Of a DNA stretch of 51,829 nt, positions 8,758 to 15,557 are shown piece after piece; position 1 is the stretch's first letter, and each line of letters opens with the position of its first letter. The stretch covers positions 1 to 51,829 of the forward strand of contig JACRAS010000219.1 in the NCBI GenBank assembly GCA_016234705.1, read 5' to 3'. Origin of the DNA: Betaproteobacteria bacterium. Lineage in GTDB: Bacteria > Pseudomonadota > Gammaproteobacteria > Burkholderiales > SG8-39. Both the position numbers and the translations under genes were made by a program. The notes beneath the pieces are model-generated. The model saw only the letters and a list, made by a program, of their open reading frames with translations. It was not told the origin of the DNA and ran no database searches.

Positions 8758-9650
8758 TTTACCTCAGTCATTTCGGCTTGCGCGAGCCGCCCTTCGGAAT
8801 CACGCCGGACACCAGCTTTTTCTTCGCCTGCGCCAGCAGCCAGGAAGGTCTGAACACGCTGCTGGTGGCCGTGGCCAATGGCGAGGGTTTCATCAAGATC
8901 ACCGGCGAAGTGGGCACGGGCAAGACGCTCCTGTGCCGCAAACTCCTCGCCACCCTGGCCGACAACTACATTACCGCCTACGTTCCGAACCCCAATCTGG
9001 AACCGCGCACGCTGCTGTGCGCGCTGTGCGACGAGCTGCACGTCGCGGTGGGTCCCGATCTCGATCAGCACCGCCTGCACAAGGCGCTGAACCTCGCGCT
9101 GCTCCAATTCGCGCGCGACGGGAAGCGCGTGGTGATCTGCCTTGACGAAACCCAGGCGATGCCGCTGGAAACGCTGGAAACATTGCGCTTGCTGACCAAC
9201 CTGGAAACGGAAAAAAGAAAACTGGCGCAGGTGATCCTGTTCGGCCAGCCCGAGCTCGACAGGAAGCTCGCCCACGAGTCGGTGCGGCAACTGCGGCAGC
9301 GCATCACCTTCCAGCATCATCTGGGCACGCTCACGCGCGAGGAGCTGGCGCATTATCTGGCCCACCGCTTGAACGTCGCGGGTCACAGCGGCGATACGGT
9401 ATTCAGCAGCCAAGCGGTGGGCGCGATCCACCGCGCCACCGGCGGCGTGCCGCGGCTGGTGAACATCCTCGCACACAAGGCCTTGATGCTCGCATACGGT
9501 GAGGGCGTGCGCCAGGTGCGCGCCCGGCATGCGCGCGGCGCGATCGCCGATACGCCCGCAGCCAGCTCCTTTCCGGCGCGCCACTGGGCTTGGCTGACCA
9601 TGGCGGGCCTGCTCGCCGGCAGCGGCATCGGTTGGCTGGTGCTCAAATGA
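8754..9650 (+). CDS. mshM: MSHA biogenesis ATPase MshM (ExeA-like AAA)
   Basis: 298 residues with GTG start at 8754, overlapping the mshL stop. Walker A is GEVGTGKT at 51-58 and Walker B is VVICLDE at about 126-132, followed by a sensor-like FGQPEL segment and RQRI(T)F. The opening LSHFGLREPPFGITPD is the hallmark of ExeA/GspA/MshM ATPases. A C-terminal membrane helix lies at about 275-296. The family is thought to help the secretin insert or assemble through the peptidoglycan, which fits its place directly after mshL. Confidence 0.9.
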   Translation: MIYLSHFGLREPPFGITPDTSFFFACASSQEGLNTLLVAVANGEGFIKITGEVGTGKTLLCRKLLATLADNYITAYVPNPNLEPRTLLCALCDELHVAVGPDLDQHRLHKALNLALLQFARDGKRVVICLDETQAMPLETLETLRLLTNLETEKRKLAQVILFGQPELDRKLAHESVRQLRQRITFQHHLGTLTREELAHYLAHRLNVAGHSGDTVFSSQAVGAIHRATGGVPRLVNILAHKALMLAYGEGVRQVRARHARGAIADTPAASSFPARHWAWLTMAGLLAGSGIGWLVLK

Positions 9651-10858
9651 GCCTGATCAACAAAATGCTGCAGGACCTGGACAAGCGCCATGCCGCCGAC
9701 GGCAGTGGCAAGGCAGTGACGCAGCAATTGCGCCCGGTGCAGGCGCGCAAGGACTGGCGGCGCGTCATGTGGGAGCTCATCGCCGGCCTGGTCATCGGGG
9801 CCGGCTGGGCCGTGTGGGTAATGTATCAGGTCTCGCCGCGCTCGGTGGTTACCGATTTGGCTTTCCAGTCGCAGGCGAAAAGATTGCAAGCGGCTGCAGG
9901 GCTTCCGGCTCCGGCTGCTCCGCAGACGCAAGAGCCTCCGGCCGCTCCGATAGCAGCGCCGGCGCAAATTGCCGCCCCACAGCCGGCGCCTGCCGCAGCG
10001 ATTTCGGAGCCCGCGGCGACTGCGGTTGTGCCGGTCTTGCCTGCGACCAAAGTGACGGAACCGGTCAATGCGGACATGCTCAAGCTCGCCACCGAGATTG
10101 CCACGCCGCTTGCCAAGCAAGGTTCCGCCGCCAAACCCAGTGCCGAGCGCAGGCCCGCTGCGGAGGCTGCGCCGGCACCCAGGACGGCGAACAGGGGAAA
10201 GCGCGCCCCGACGGCGACAGCCCAGGGCGCGCCGGCACCCAAGGCACAAAGCCCGGCCAGCATTGATAAGCAGATACAAGTGCCGACCCAGGCCGAGCGC
10301 GCCGAAAACGAGTTCCGCAAGGCCACCGTGCTGCTCAATCAGGGCCGGGTAGCCGAAGCGATGGATGGCTTCAAGTCAACCTTGCAGCAGGATGGCGGGC
10401 ACGCGGCTGCGCGCCAGGCCTTGGTCGGGCTGCTGCTGGAGAACCGGCGCATCGACGAAGCGCAGCAACTCCTGCAGGAAGGCTTGAGCCGCAGTCCCGA
10501 TCGATCGGCTTATGCGATGCTGTTGGCACGAATTCAGGTGGAACGGGGAGATCTGCAAGGAGCCCACGATCTGTTGAGCAAGCATGCCGGTAGCGCGGCG
10601 AACAACGCCGATTACCACGCCTTCGACGCGGCGCTGCTGCAGCGTCTCGGGCGCCACAAGGAGGCGGTTTCAGGGTACCAGGCGGCGCTCAGGCTCACGC
10701 CCGGCGCCGGCGTGTGGTGGATGGGAATGGGCATTTCGCTGCAGGCCGACAACCGCGGCACGGAGGCGCTGGACGCTTTCGGGCGCGCCAAGGCAGCGGG
10801 CGGTCTCAGCGCGGATTTGCTCAGTTTCGTCGATCAGCGCATGAAACAACTGCAATAG
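9647..10858 (+). CDS. mshN: MSHA biogenesis protein MshN (TPR)
   Basis: A 403-residue bitopic protein. ATG 9647 overlaps the mshM stop by 4 nt and gives the family N-terminus MSLINKMLQDLDKR. One transmembrane helix follows at about 42-60, then a long Ala/Pro/Lys-rich periplasmic linker (about 80-205). A C-terminal half with at least four TPR-like helical pairs follows (NEFRKATVLLNQGRVAEAM, RIDEAQQLLQEGL). It probably acts as a periplasmic scaffold in pilus assembly. It is the last clear msh gene on the right. Confidence 0.85.
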   Translation: MSLINKMLQDLDKRHAADGSGKAVTQQLRPVQARKDWRRVMWELIAGLVIGAGWAVWVMYQVSPRSVVTDLAFQSQAKRLQAAAGLPAPAAPQTQEPPAAPIAAPAQIAAPQPAPAAAISEPAATAVVPVLPATKVTEPVNADMLKLATEIATPLAKQGSAAKPSAERRPAAEAAPAPRTANRGKRAPTATAQGAPAPKAQSPASIDKQIQVPTQAERAENEFRKATVLLNQGRVAEAMDGFKSTLQQDGGHAAARQALVGLLLENRRIDEAQQLLQEGLSRSPDRSAYAMLLARIQVERGDLQGAHDLLSKHAGSAANNADYHAFDAALLQRLGRHKEAVSGYQAALRLTPGAGVWWMGMGISLQADNRGTEALDAFGRAKAAGGLSADLLSFVDQRMKQLQ

Positions 10859-10897
10859 CCGCCGGGGCATGCAGGACAAAATCTATCAGGGCTACAG

Positions 10898-11032
10898 ATG
10901 GCAGGTGCCGCGGCGCTTCAAGGTGACGTTGCGTTCCACCGCGCGCCCGTGGGCGAGACCGTGTTCGCCTGGAGCCATGATCCTGCAGGTGAGCCGTTCG
11001 CGCCGCTTGTATCTATGAAGCGCTTGCAATGA
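10898..11032 (+). other. Short open frame between mshN and the SemiSWEET gene, possible gene remnant
   Basis: A 44-codon frame from ATG 10898 ends in TGA 11030-11032, overlapping the next start by 4 nt in an ATGA junction like the real operon junctions nearby. The product (AFHRAPVGETVFAWSHDPAG in part) is not recognised. A second short frame from ATG 10869 (MQDKIYQGYRWQVPRRF) reads like the N-terminus of an acyl-CoA-synthetase-type protein before it breaks down. I cannot tell a genuine microprotein from a frameshifted leftover. Confidence 0.3.
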
Positions 11033-11283
11033 ACTTGGCAGATTTGCTCGGCACCGTGGCGGGCGTTCTCACCACCTTGGCCTTCGCGCCGCAAGTATGG
11101 CGCGTCTGGAAAACGCGCTCCACGCGCGACATATCCTTGAGCATGTACCTGGTCTTCACTACCGGGGTCGGATTCTGGCTCGCCTATGGTCTGGTCCTGG
11201 GCGCCTGGCCCATCATCGTGGCGAACTCGGTCACCCTGGCGCTCACCGGTACCGTGTTGGCGCTGAAATTGCGCCACGGCTGA
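11029..11283 (+). CDS. SemiSWEET sugar transporter
   Basis: 84 residues with three predicted transmembrane helices. The first helix ends in the PQ-loop signature TLAFAPQVWRVWKTRST, and ISLSMYLVFTTGVGFWLAYG forms the second and third segments, the SemiSWEET/MtN3 half-transporter pattern. Such proteins dimerise to make one sugar pathway across the inner membrane; the substrate cannot be predicted. Length is normal for the family. It lies 20 bp ahead of maiA, and the two may be co-transcribed. Confidence 0.85.
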   Translation: MNLADLLGTVAGVLTTLAFAPQVWRVWKTRSTRDISLSMYLVFTTGVGFWLAYGLVLGAWPIIVANSVTLALTGTVLALKLRHG

Positions 11284-11303
11284 CTTTTCGCGAGATAGGA
11301 CCG

Positions 11304-11942
11304 ATGAAACTGTATACCTTCTTCCGCTCTTCCGCCGCGTTCCGCATGCGCATCGCTCTCAACTGCAAGGGCCTCGCCTACGCGCCCCAGGTGGTAAGTT
11401 TGCCCAAGGACGAGCACAAGCTTTCGAGCTATCTGGCGGTGCATCCGCAGGGCCTGGTGCCGGCCCTGGAAGACGGCGGCAAGATCTACGTGCAGTCGTT
11501 GGCGATGATGGAGTACTTGGAGGAAACGCGTCCGCAGCCGCCGCTGCTGCCCGCGAATGCCGAGGACCGCGCCTACGTGCGCGCGGTGGCGCAGATCATC
11601 GCTTGCGAGATCCACCCGCTCAACAACCTGCGCACGCTGCGTTACCTCAAGAAAAGCTATCGCCTCGACGACGAGGGCGTCAACGTCTGGTACCGCCACT
11701 GGATTGCCGAAGGGCTCAACGGCCTGGAAGTTTTTCTCGCGAGTTCGAAAAAACACGGCAAGTACTGCTATCGCGACCAGGTCACCATCGCCGACTGCTG
11801 CCTGGTGCCGCAGGTGTTCAACGCGCAGCGTTATCAGTGCGACCTGGCGCCTTATCCGACCATCATGGGCATTTTCGCGGAGTGCATGAAACTGGATGCG
11901 TTCATCGACGCCCAGCCGAGCCGGCAGCCGGATGCCGCGTAG
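11304..11942 (+). CDS. maiA: Maleylacetoacetate isomerase (zeta-class glutathione transferase)
   Basis: 212 residues. It isomerises maleylacetoacetate to fumarylacetoacetate using glutathione, late in tyrosine/homogentisate or gentisate degradation. The N-terminal thioredoxin-like domain begins MKLYTFFRSSAAFRMRIAL, matching the zeta-class SSxxxRxRIAL signature; the usual Cys after SS is Ala here. It continues with HPQGLVPALEDG and QSLAMMEYLEE (glutathione site). The helical C-terminal domain includes YCYRDQVTIADCCLVPQVFNA. AGGA sits just ahead of ATG 11304. No other homogentisate-pathway gene is nearby. It is the last chromosomal-type gene before the accessory island. Confidence 0.88.
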   Translation: MKLYTFFRSSAAFRMRIALNCKGLAYAPQVVSLPKDEHKLSSYLAVHPQGLVPALEDGGKIYVQSLAMMEYLEETRPQPPLLPANAEDRAYVRAVAQIIACEIHPLNNLRTLRYLKKSYRLDDEGVNVWYRHWIAEGLNGLEVFLASSKKHGKYCYRDQVTIADCCLVPQVFNAQRYQCDLAPYPTIMGIFAECMKLDAFIDAQPSRQPDAA

Positions 11943-11966
11943 CGTTGCTGCAGGGGGAAAATCGAT

Positions 11967-12242
11967 GTGGTGCCGGCGCGCATCAAGGATCTGCGCATTC
12001 GCGATCTTCGCTGGACCCTCGGTGGCTGGCAAGCGGCCACTGGAGCTAACCCGTCGGTAATCGGACGCACGTTGCAGCACCAGAATGTCAGCACTACGGC
12101 AATTTATGCTCGCCTGATCTTGGACTCGGTGCGCGAGGCAATGCAACAGGCAACCAGCGCGATGCTCGTTGCCGGCGGGATTGGCCGCGCAGCGGAGGTG
12201 ACGCCAATTCAGGAAACGAAGAAGAATGCGACGCGCTCTTAG
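11967..12242 (+). pseudogene. Tyrosine recombinase, C-terminal fragment (repeat copy 1)
   Basis: This 91-codon frame matches only the C-terminal catalytic part of a phage-type integrase: RDLRWTLGGWQAATG, then VIGRTLQHQNVSTTAIYARL, then a basic tail. The box-II His of the usual HxLR motif is Arg here, while the late His (LQH) and the nucleophilic Tyr (AIYARL) remain. There is no N-terminal or core-binding domain upstream; homology to copy 2 starts at about 11973, just after maiA. A near-identical inverted copy lies at 14873-15178. It is a non-functional remnant. Confidence 0.85.
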
Positions 12243-12257
12243 GACCGCCGCGGAGGT

Positions 12258-12286
12258 GATCCCGTTGCTCGGGCAAGCCGCTTGAG
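12258..12286 (+). repeat. Recurrent tail repeat, about 29 bp (three copies)
   Basis: The core GATCCCG-n4-CGGGCA-n5-GCTTGA occurs at 12258-12286 after recombinase fragment copy 1, at 12478-12506 as the 3' end of the small gene 12296-12505, and inverted at 14830-14857 beyond recombinase fragment copy 2. Each copy can form a small CCCG/CGGG hairpin and ends at a TGA. Read as protein, all three give (V/L)IP-x-x-GQ-x-A-stop. Copies one and two flank the 12296-12505 gene as direct repeats with a 220-bp period. Confidence 0.7.
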
Positions 12287-12295
12287 GCCGCGAAG

Positions 12296-12505
12296 ATGAA
12301 GATTGAATTTGTGCAGCCCAGGCCGCGTATTGAGGACTGGCGCGTCAAGCTGAACGGGCGAACAGTCGGCGGCGTGTGGCGATGCGGTGATGGCTATCTT
12401 GTTTCTGTCGCCGTCAAGCAGTCGGCACCGACGCAAGAAGCCGCATTCAAGGCAGCGAGAAAACAACTGCGCGACCTGATCCCGATTCTCGGGCAGGTGG
12501 CTTGA
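12296..12505 (+). CDS. Small protein of unknown function, flanked by direct tail repeats
   Basis: 69 residues from ATG 12296. The sequence has a compact alpha/beta look: short strands (WRVKLNGRTVGGVWRCGDGYLVSVAV), then an amphipathic helix (QEAAFKAARKQLRDLIPIL). Not recognised. Its last codons (LIPILGQVA-stop) are the recurrent tail repeat, which also lies directly upstream of its start, so the gene resembles a cassette. It stands between a dead recombinase fragment and hicAB, on the same strand. Confidence 0.55.
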   Translation: MKIEFVQPRPRIEDWRVKLNGRTVGGVWRCGDGYLVSVAVKQSAPTQEAAFKAARKQLRDLIPILGQVA

Positions 12506-12519
12506 GTTCTCATGGCCTA

Positions 12520-12556
12520 TTGACATGGAACCATTAACTGGTACCATATGCATATG
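12520..12556 (+). promoter_or_regulatory. Candidate promoter and operator of hicAB
   Basis: TTGACA (12520-12525), a 16-bp spacer and TACCAT (12542-12547) make a good sigma-70 promoter. The 12-nt perfect palindrome CATATGCATATG (12545-12556) overlaps the -10 box and both possible hicA start codons. HicB antitoxins usually autorepress by binding palindromes at this position. The expected transcription start falls at about 12554, so the toxin message would be leaderless or nearly so. Confidence 0.55.
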
Positions 12557-12808
12557 AACGGAACGCACCGGAAGACTCTCGCTGCCGTGTTTGCAGAGCC
12601 TGTTTCGGCGTCTTTGGAATGGCGGCGCATTGAATCATTGCTTGTCGCTGTTGGCTGCCGAGTCATTGAAGGCGCTGGCTCTAGGGTGCGTTTTGAGAAA
12701 GACGGGCATATCGCCACGTTTCATAGGCCCCATCCAGCCAAAGAGGCGAAGCCCTACCAGGTGCGGGATGCGCGGCAGTATCTTGCGAGTTTAGGAGTAA
12801 GACCATGA
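12548..12808 (+). CDS. hicA: HicA-family toxin (mRNA interferase)
   Basis: 86 residues. HicA toxins are small double-stranded-RNA-binding-fold RNases that cut mRNA and tmRNA. Family features are HRKTLAAVFAEPV, EWRRIESLL, GSRVRFEKDG and the catalytic-type His in ATFHRPHP, ending with VRDARQYLASLGVRP. The start is ATG 12548 or, more likely, ATG 12554 (MNGTHRK), since 12548 lies against the -10 box; neither has a clear Shine-Dalgarno sequence. The 3' end overlaps hicB by 4 nt (ATGA), the normal toxin-first arrangement of hicAB. Confidence 0.88.
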   Translation: MHMNGTHRKTLAAVFAEPVSASLEWRRIESLLVAVGCRVIEGAGSRVRFEKDGHIATFHRPHPAKEAKPYQVRDARQYLASLGVRP

Positions 12809-13137
12809 GCACTATGATGCACAAGGGTTTCGCCGCCCGTGTTGAATACAGCGAAGAAGACGGCTGCTTTGTCGGTCACGTCGCCGGCATTCGTGACGTT
12901 ATCGGTTTTCACGGGGAGACCGTTGCAAAATTGCGGAAGGCTTTCAGGGAAGCCGTTGATGATTACCTGGCTACCTGCGAGAAACTTGGGCAGGAGCCCA
13001 ATCGCCCGTACTCTGGGCAATTCCGCCTGCGCCTGGCCCCTGAGCTTCATGCACGCGCAGCGATGGTCGCGGAGTCGCAAGGGAAAAGCTTGAACACATG
13101 GGCGGCTGACGTGATCGAGAACGCCGCAAGAAGGTAA
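12805..13137 (+). CDS. hicB: HicB-family antitoxin
   Basis: 110 residues. The N-terminal partially degraded RNase-H-like fold (FAARVEYSEEDGCFVGHVAG, then GFHGETVAKLRKAFREAVDDYL) neutralises HicA. The C-terminal ribbon-helix-helix DNA-binding part (GQFRLRLAPELHARAAMVAESQGKSLNTWAADVI) provides autorepression. Length and domain order are canonical. It starts inside the hicA stop, so the two proteins are translationally coupled. Confidence 0.9.
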   Translation: MSTMMHKGFAARVEYSEEDGCFVGHVAGIRDVIGFHGETVAKLRKAFREAVDDYLATCEKLGQEPNRPYSGQFRLRLAPELHARAAMVAESQGKSLNTWAADVIENAARR

Positions 13138-13163
13138 AGGCCGAGCAGACCGTAGAATGCGGC

Positions 13164-13625
13164 ATGCTCAAGAAAATCGTTTCCGGTGGTCAAACGGGCG
13201 TCGACCGCGGCGCGCTGGATGCGGCCCTGGGCGTAGGCTTTCCCTGCGGTGGCTGGTGCCCTGAAGGCAGGGTTGCCGAGGATGGCAGGATCGCCGATCG
13301 CTACCCCGTTACCGAGCTTGCCAGCGCAGGCTACCGGCGGCGCACCAGGCAGAACGTCATCGACTCGGACGGGACGCTCGTGATTTGCTTCGACGCGCCC
13401 ACTGGCGGCACGCTCGAAACCGTGCGATTCTGCGACCGATTCAAGAAGCCGGTGCTGGTGATTGACGCGGCTGCGACCGACCCGCCAGCGGCTGCAGCGC
13501 TTACCGCCGAGTTCGTCAAAGCGCATTCGATCGCGGTGCTGAACGTAGCGGGACCGCGCGAGAGCACGCGCGCCGGAGCCAGCAATTTTTCCAGAGCGGT
13601 TGTCGCTATCCTCGTTGCTCAGTAG
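13164..13625 (+). CDS. Putative molybdenum-cofactor carrier-like Rossmann protein
   Basis: 153 residues. The opening MLKKIVSGGQTGVDRGALDAAL and the following CGGWCPEGR are the signature of the 'putative molybdenum carrier' family, a Rossmann-like fold related to the lysine-decarboxylase/DprA/LOG (SLOG) superfamily. These folds bind nucleotides or nucleotide-like ligands; the cellular role of stand-alone members is unclear. It also has TLVICFDAPTGGTLETVRFC. It lies 26 bp after hicB on the same strand and is part of the accessory island. Confidence 0.75.
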   Translation: MLKKIVSGGQTGVDRGALDAALGVGFPCGGWCPEGRVAEDGRIADRYPVTELASAGYRRRTRQNVIDSDGTLVICFDAPTGGTLETVRFCDRFKKPVLVIDAAATDPPAAAALTAEFVKAHSIAVLNVAGPRESTRAGASNFSRAVVAILVAQ

Positions 13626-13699
13626 CATCAGTCCTGGGCCGAGCCCCGCTCATCCGTATCGATGCGAGACCACATGGCATTGAAGGCGGAAATTGCAAT

Positions 13700-14083
13700 G
13701 TGCTTGATTGTTTGAACGTCGAGAACGATAAAGTCAGAATGGCCACGAGAGGCAAGGGACTCACGCGCCATGGCTTCCGTCTCGGGCCGTGCGAAGTAAA
13801 AGATTCGCGTCGTGTCGGCGCGCTGTTGAATTCACAAGGACACGCCGTTGGCATCATCAGCATGCGCGAAGGCGGTATCTCCCTTGGGCTACATGAGCTA
13901 AGCGCTTATATCAATAGAACCTCATCTCATGGCAGCGTTCAAATTATGGGGGTTGATCCGCTTCAAGCCACCAAAGCAATAATCCAGACCCTTGATCAAT
14001 TCATTAGCACTGGCATTGGTTATGCTCGATCAATTCGATTTTCTCGCGAATGGCTCAGCAAAAATCAAGGATTGCTCAAATGA
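13700..14083 (+). CDS. Unknown protein, possibly truncated at its 3' end by a repeat
   Basis: 127 residues from GTG 13700 (ATG 13739 is an in-frame alternative). Base composition is visibly less GC-rich than the chromosome. Mixed strands in the first half (GHAVGIISMREGGISLGLH) are followed by two helices. No family is recognised. The TGA at 14081-14083 lies inside a repeat beginning at 14077 that is shared with the protease/recombinase junction near 15178. The original gene may therefore have continued and been cut here. Confidence 0.45.
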   Translation: MLDCLNVENDKVRMATRGKGLTRHGFRLGPCEVKDSRRVGALLNSQGHAVGIISMREGGISLGLHELSAYINRTSSHGSVQIMGVDPLQATKAIIQTLDQFISTGIGYARSIRFSREWLSKNQGLLK

Positions 14084-14120
14084 CACGACCGACGCCCAAC
14101 CGCACCGTGGATCCGACGCG
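14077..14120 (+). repeat. Recombinase-associated junction repeat (copy 3, short)
   Basis: This begins CAAATGACACGACCGACGCC and runs to GGATCCGACGCGC. It matches, almost base for base, the start of the recombinase fragment on the opposite strand at 15178-15137, then diverges. In both places the upstream gene is interrupted exactly where the repeat begins. The remaining bases to 14185 hold nothing recognisable. Confidence 0.7.
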
Positions 14121-14185
14121 CGCAAGGACAGCGCGCACTGGTCACCGTGACCGTTAGCAGCACAAGTGTTGGCGCGCGATGAAAT

Positions 14186-14491
14186 TTACGCAGCCTCAAG
14201 CCGCTCAATGCGCTCATATCCCCCGCGCTGCTCAAGCGTCCAGACATCGACGGCCTGCTGCATGCGTAGCCATATCTCCGGGCCATTGCCCAGCAGCTTG
14301 CCCAAGCGAATCGCCATGTCAGGGGTCACGCTGCGCTTTTCAAGCAGAACCTCCGAAACCGTCAGGCGCGAAACCTCAAGGCGGTCGGCGAATTCCTTTT
14401 GCGTCAGGCCAAGCGCCGGCAGCACGTCCTCGCGCAGAATTGCGCCCGGGTGCGTCGGGCATCGGTTCGGGTTTCTCAAGCTCTTAGCCAT
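14186..14491 (-). CDS. higA: HigA-family antitoxin (XRE-type HTH)
   Basis: 101 residues starting at ATG 14491 (MAKSLRNPNRCPTHPGAILRE). It is a helix-turn-helix antitoxin of the HigA/VapI type: HPGAILREDVLPALGLTQKE, then FADRLEVSRLTVSEVLLEKR for the HTH, and MAIRLGKLLGNGPEIWLRMQ. It binds and neutralises HigB and represses the operon. The start shares one base with the higB stop (TGATG), the usual toxin-first arrangement. It is transcribed towards the 14077 repeat. Confidence 0.9.
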   Translation of the reverse strand: MAKSLRNPNRCPTHPGAILREDVLPALGLTQKEFADRLEVSRLTVSEVLLEKRSVTPDMAIRLGKLLGNGPEIWLRMQQAVDVWTLEQRGGYERIERLEAA

Positions 14492-14769
14492 CAGTGATAA
14501 TCCTCCAGGTTTAGATCGGTCGCGTTCTCGCCAACAAAGCGGAACGTGATGCGCCAGTTTCCCGAAACAGTCATCGCCCATTCTCCTTTCCGGTCGAATT
14601 TCAGCGGGTGCAGGTGCATGCCGGCAATATCCAACTGTTCGACAGCGGTTGCTTCTTCGATCAGGTCAAGTATCCGGCGAATGCGTGGCCCGTGCTTGGC
14701 GTTGATCCCGCGGGCGTCATCCTTCTTGAAGAACCGTTCGATGCCCTTGTGTCGGAAATTCTTAATCAT
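14491..14769 (-). CDS. higB: HigB-family toxin (RelE superfamily mRNA interferase)
   Basis: 92 residues from ATG 14769 (MIKNFRHKGIERFFKKDD), the standard HigB opening. It continues with KHGPRIRRILDLIEEATAV, then LHPLKFDRKGEWAMTVSGNWRITFRF, the RelE-fold core with basic and aromatic residues used in ribosome-dependent mRNA cleavage. An upstream in-frame ATG at 14787 would add six residues unlike the family. It is normal in length and forms a complete module with higA. Confidence 0.9.
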   Translation of the reverse strand: MIKNFRHKGIERFFKKDDARGINAKHGPRIRRILDLIEEATAVEQLDIAGMHLHPLKFDRKGEWAMTVSGNWRITFRFVGENATDLNLEDYH

Positions 14770-14777
14770 GGAAGTAG

Positions 14778-14818
14778 TGTAATCCAAGTAAATACGTTAT
14801 GCAATAGCATAGATTACA
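14778..14818 (-). promoter_or_regulatory. Candidate HigA operator upstream of higBA
   Basis: AT-rich 41-bp stretch directly upstream of higB with nested inverted repeats: TGTAATC at 14778-14784 pairs with GATTACA at 14812-14818, and TATGC-AATA-GCATA lies between at 14798-14811. HigA-type regulators bind palindromes at this position. The stretch ends where the recombinase-tail repeat begins (14830). Confidence 0.5.
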
Positions 14819-14872
14819 TGACCAAACCGTCAAGCTGCCTGCCCGGGCAACGGGATCAACTCCGCTCCGGGC

Positions 14873-15178
14873 TTAAGAACGTGCTGCGTTTTTCTTCGTT
14901 CCCAGAATTGGCTTTACCTCTGCTGCGCGGCCAATCCCTCCGTCAACGAGCATCGCGCTGGTTGCCTGTTGCATTGCCTCGCGCACCGAGTCCAAGTTCA
15001 GGCGAGCATGAATCGCCGTCGTGCTGACATTCTGGTGCTGCAAGGCGCGCCCGATCACCGACAGGTTAGCTCCAGTGGCCGCTTGCCAGCCACCGAGGGT
15101 GCAGCGCAGATCGCGAATGCGCAGATCCTTGATGCGCGCCGGATCCACGGTGCGGTTGGGCGTCGGTCGTGTCATTTG
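14873..15178 (-). pseudogene. Tyrosine recombinase, C-terminal fragment (repeat copy 2, inverted)
   Basis: A near-identical inverted copy of the fragment at 11967-12242, with about 35 extra bases at its 5' end (MTRPTPNRTVDP). It reads RDLRCTLGGWQAATG, VIGRALQHQNVSTTAIHARL and a basic tail. The catalytic Tyr is His here (AIHARL) and the box-II His is Arg, so it cannot catalyse recombination. It is in frame with the protease fragment upstream, so one long frame (14873-15490) encodes a chimera. Confidence 0.85.
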
Positions 15179-15490
15179 GCTCGGGTCAGACGGAGTCGCC
15201 ACTGAGACTACGATTGCGTCAATTGTTTCACCGGACGAACAGACAACCTGTAACTCTGGAAAGAGTTTCCAATTTACTGCGGCGCCTTGGGCAGATATAG
15301 CCGCGACCACATGAAAGCAAGTTAGGACGTATTGGTCCCCAATGAAGAATCCACTGCCGCTAGAGCCTCCGGATTGGCTCAGAATCCGTACGCAAGCGCT
15401 TCGTGATAGTTCAAGCACGTTCAATCCCTGCGCCTTTGGTTTTCCCATTGGAAAAATCGAGAACAGATCCAAGAACGCGATCCAATTCAT
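15171..15490 (-). pseudogene. Trypsin-like serine protease, N-terminal fragment fused to recombinase sequence
   Basis: From ATG 15490 the product reads ACVRILSQSGGSSGSGFFIG, then YVLTCFHVV and GETIDAIVVS. This is the first beta-barrel of a trypsin/HtrA-like peptidase with its catalytic His in TCFHVV. The Asp- and Ser-containing parts are missing: the frame runs straight into the recombinase repeat at about 15178. It is therefore a truncated protease, not a working enzyme. Composition is lower in GC than the core genes. An internal ATG (MGKPKAQG) may have been the original start. Confidence 0.65.
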
Positions 15491-15533
15491 ACGCGAGAAT
15501 CGGTTCGCCTTAACGCGACGCGCGAAGCGCGAG

Positions 15534-15557
15534 TGACAGCGCGTTGACGTGCTGTCA
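15534..15557 (-). repeat. Hairpin between the SGNH-hydrolase and protease fragments
   Basis: TGACAGC and GCTGTCA form a perfect 7-bp stem with a 10-nt loop that overlaps the stop codon of the SGNH frame (15555-15557). It could be a weak terminator, but there is no T-run. Confidence 0.35.
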
